Positions 5,568-6,913 of a DNA stretch of 6,913 bases are shown here, in pieces. Numbering within the stretch: position 1 is the stretch's first letter; every line of letters starts with the position of its first letter. The position numbers and the translations under genes were made by a program. The notes under the pieces were generated by a model. The model did no database searches and was not told the origin of the DNA. It was given only the letters and a program-made list of their open reading frames with translations. Source of the DNA: CAZLYK01 sp964563495 (lineage in GTDB: Bacteria; Acidobacteriota; Blastocatellia; RBC074); contig CAZLYK010000212.1 in the NCBI GenBank assembly GCA_964563495.1, positions 1 to 6,913 of the forward strand. Reading direction: 5' to 3'.

Positions 5568-5582
5568 TGAAAACGAATTTCA
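5568..5582. promoter_or_regulatory. candidate Fur-type operator
   Basis: TGAAAACGAATTTCA matches 11 of 15 bases of the Fur 7-1-7 consensus TGATAATGATTATCA, including both TGA/TCA ends. It sits inside the wider palindrome TTGAAA-n5-TTTCAA (5567-5583). It lies at the predicted transcription start of a FecA-like receptor, where a bound repressor would block initiation. The match may be partly due to AT-rich composition. Confidence 0.35.
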
Positions 5583-5641
5583 ACACGGGTAATTTTCAAA
5601 TAGCTAATTTTAAAGAGGTTAGAGGAGGGGAGTGGGGCAAA

Positions 5642-6913
5642 ATGCAATTAAGTTCTTTATTCGCAATGGTTCCCAGAAAGAGTGCGAGGGTTTTGTTAGT
5701 TCCCGTAATTTTATTGGTTATGGTCATTAATATGTATGGGCAGGCGGGGGATGGGGTGCTTTCGGGGCGTGTTCTGGATCGATCCGGGGCTTCGGTGGGT
5801 AAAGTGACAGTGGTATTGGAGAGGCAACCAGGTGGAAAAGTTCTTTCGGTGGTGACCGATCAATCGGGAGCTTACCGGTTTGAGGGACTGCTGCCGGGTA
5901 GATACCTGGTGCGAGCGACAGGCAATGGTTTTGCCGCGTCGTCGCAGACTCTGAACATCGGCGAAGGCGAATCGCTAAGTGTAGACATGACGCTCGATCT
6001 GAAGGCTATCGCGGAAGAGATAGTCATCATGGCCAGCACCATCGCCGGCATGCCTGATGCGAGCGAGCGTGTTCCGGGGTCATTCCAGGTGCTGGATCGC
6101 ACATCTCTGGAGAAGAGCCGTGTCTTCAATTTCAGTGAAGCCCTGCGCAAGGTCTCGGGTGTCAATGTGCGTGATGAGGAGGGTTTTGGCTTGCGCCCGA
6201 ACATAGGGATCAGGGGGCTGAATCCGACGCGATCGAGCAAGGTGCTGTTGCTTGAAGATGGTATCCCATTGACCTATGCACCGTATGGGGATAACGCCTC
6301 TTACTATCACCCGCCGGTAGATCGTTTTGACGGGATAGAAGTTTTGAAAGGCTCGGGCCAGATTCTATACGGCCCGGTCACGGTCGGTGGAGTGATCAAT
6401 TACATCACCCCTTCCCCGCCCCAGAAACGTTCGGGTTCGATCACCCTGCTGGGCGGCAACCGAAACTACTTCAACGGAGCGATCAGCTACGGCGGAACCT
6501 GGGGACGCACCGGTATGATCTTCAACTACCTGCGCAAACAGGGAGACGGCGCGCGGGAAAATACCCGCTCAGGCCTCAATGACGTGAATTTTAAATCGGT
6601 CACGACGCTGACCGCGAGGCAGGCGCTGACGCTCAAAGGCAACTATTATGGCGAAGACTCAAAGGTCACATATTCCGGGCTGCGAGAGGATGAATATGTG
6701 CTCAATCCACGCCGGAATCCCTTTCGCAACGACTTCTTTTACGGTGACCGGTGGGGCGTAGCCGCGACACACGCTTACGTCTTCGATTCAAATCTGGTCC
6801 TGACTACCAATCTATACGGCTCGAATTTCGATCGTCGGTGGTGGCGGCAATCTTCCAATTCGAATCAGCGTCCGAATGATTCGGCGGATCCGAACTGTGG
6901 CCGCATGACGAAC
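5642..6913 (+). CDS. TonB-dependent outer-membrane receptor, FecA-like, with carboxypeptidase-regulatory-like N-terminal domain (partial, 3' end missing)
   Basis: The frame is open for 424 codons to the right edge; the family is usually 700-850 residues, so roughly half is missing. A signal peptide occupies residues 1-35 (basic Arg12-Arg16, hydrophobic 17-29). A CarboxypepD_reg-like domain follows at about 38-120 ('LSGRVLDRSGASV', 'TDQSGAYRFEGLLPGRYLVRA'). A TonB-box-like 'EEIVIMA' is at 125-131. The plug domain (about 140-258) carries 'RPNIGIRGLNPTRSSKVLLLEDG' split around 191, 'PLTYAPYG' (209-216), 'IEVLKGSGQILYGP' (232-245) and 'VGGVINYI' (248-255), all closest to ferric-citrate/FecA-type receptors. 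Beta-barrel strands begin after that. It would import a ferric siderophore or similar ligand using TonB-ExbB-ExbD energy; the ligand is not certain. ATG 5642 has AGGAGG at 5623-5628 with a long 13-nt spacer. ATG 5666 would give a shorter, more typical signal peptide but has no ribosome site. Confidence 0.9.
   Translation, partial: MQLSSLFAMVPRKSARVLLVPVILLVMVINMYGQAGDGVLSGRVLDRSGASVGKVTVVLERQPGGKVLSVVTDQSGAYRFEGLLPGRYLVRATGNGFAASSQTLNIGEGESLSVDMTLDLKAIAEEIVIMASTIAGMPDASERVPGSFQVLDRTSLEKSRVFNFSEALRKVSGVNVRDEEGFGLRPNIGIRGLNPTRSSKVLLLEDGIPLTYAPYGDNASYYHPPVDRFDGIEVLKGSGQILYGPVTVGGVINYITPSPPQKRSGSITLLGGNRNYFNGAISYGGTWGRTGMIFNYLRKQGDGARENTRSGLNDVNFKSVTTLTARQALTLKGNYYGEDSKVTYSGLREDEYVLNPRRNPFRNDFFYGDRWGVAATHAYVFDSNLVLTTNLYGSNFDRRWWRQSSNSNQRPNDSADPNCGRMTN

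Noticed and set aside
5590..5614. Imperfect direct repeat TAATTTTcAAA / TAATTTTaAA in the receptor leader
   Set aside because: It is short, AT-rich and a two-copy match is likely by chance; no regulator is suggested.
103..6913. A FecI/FecR/FecA-type surface signalling system
   Set aside because: The receptor has a carboxypeptidase-like N-terminal domain, not an STN signalling domain; the anti-sigma factor is of the HxxxCxxC type, not FecR; and the genes are 4 kb apart on opposite strands.

Overview
The window looks like chromosomal DNA from a Gram-negative bacterium, most probably an acidobacterium (Blastocatellia-like). This is an inference from three things: an outer-membrane TonB receptor with an N-terminal carboxypeptidase-regulatory-like domain, an anti-sigma protein with a C-terminal tail of a type I associate with acidobacteria, and moderately GC-rich genes separated by AT-richer gaps. 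No database search was possible. I see no phage genes, transposase, CRISPR array, tRNA or rRNA.

Layout. Positions 1-1562, minus strand: a stress-type regulatory operon with an ECF sigma factor (930-1562), a zinc-motif membrane anti-sigma factor (103-933, ATGA overlap), and the first seven codons of a likely third gene (1-21) behind a strong ribosome binding site. Positions 1717-2559, minus: a lipoprotein glutaminyl-peptide cyclotransferase. Positions 2694-3044, plus: a short HIT/HINT-type nucleotide hydrolase. Positions 3074-5355, minus: a two-gene unit of a secreted M1-type peptidase homologue followed by a DUF4112 membrane protein. Position 5642 to the right edge, plus: the N-terminal 424 codons of a FecA-like TonB-dependent receptor, cut by the window end.

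Intergenic content. The gaps hold most of the unexplained structure. A 21-bp element made of two ATCYTGT/ATCCKGT units occurs three times: once at 73-93, and twice as the arms of a large inverted repeat at 1649-1715 directly beside the cyclotransferase stop codon. Perfect hairpins lie at 35-70 and 5443-5480. A candidate ECF-type promoter precedes the sigma gene, and a candidate sigma-70 promoter with a Fur-like palindrome precedes the TonB receptor.

How the genes relate. The sigma/anti-sigma pair probably forms an envelope-signal circuit that drives its own transcription. The receptor is FecA-like in its plug but has no FecI/FecR-type partner here, and its upstream palindrome suggests simple iron repression. 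The most unusual protein is the M1 homologue: its zinc ligands are intact, but the catalytic glutamate is glycine (HGIAH instead of HExxH) and the position expected to hold the catalytic tyrosine is glutamine. This points to a secreted pseudopeptidase. No clearly new multi-gene system is evident.
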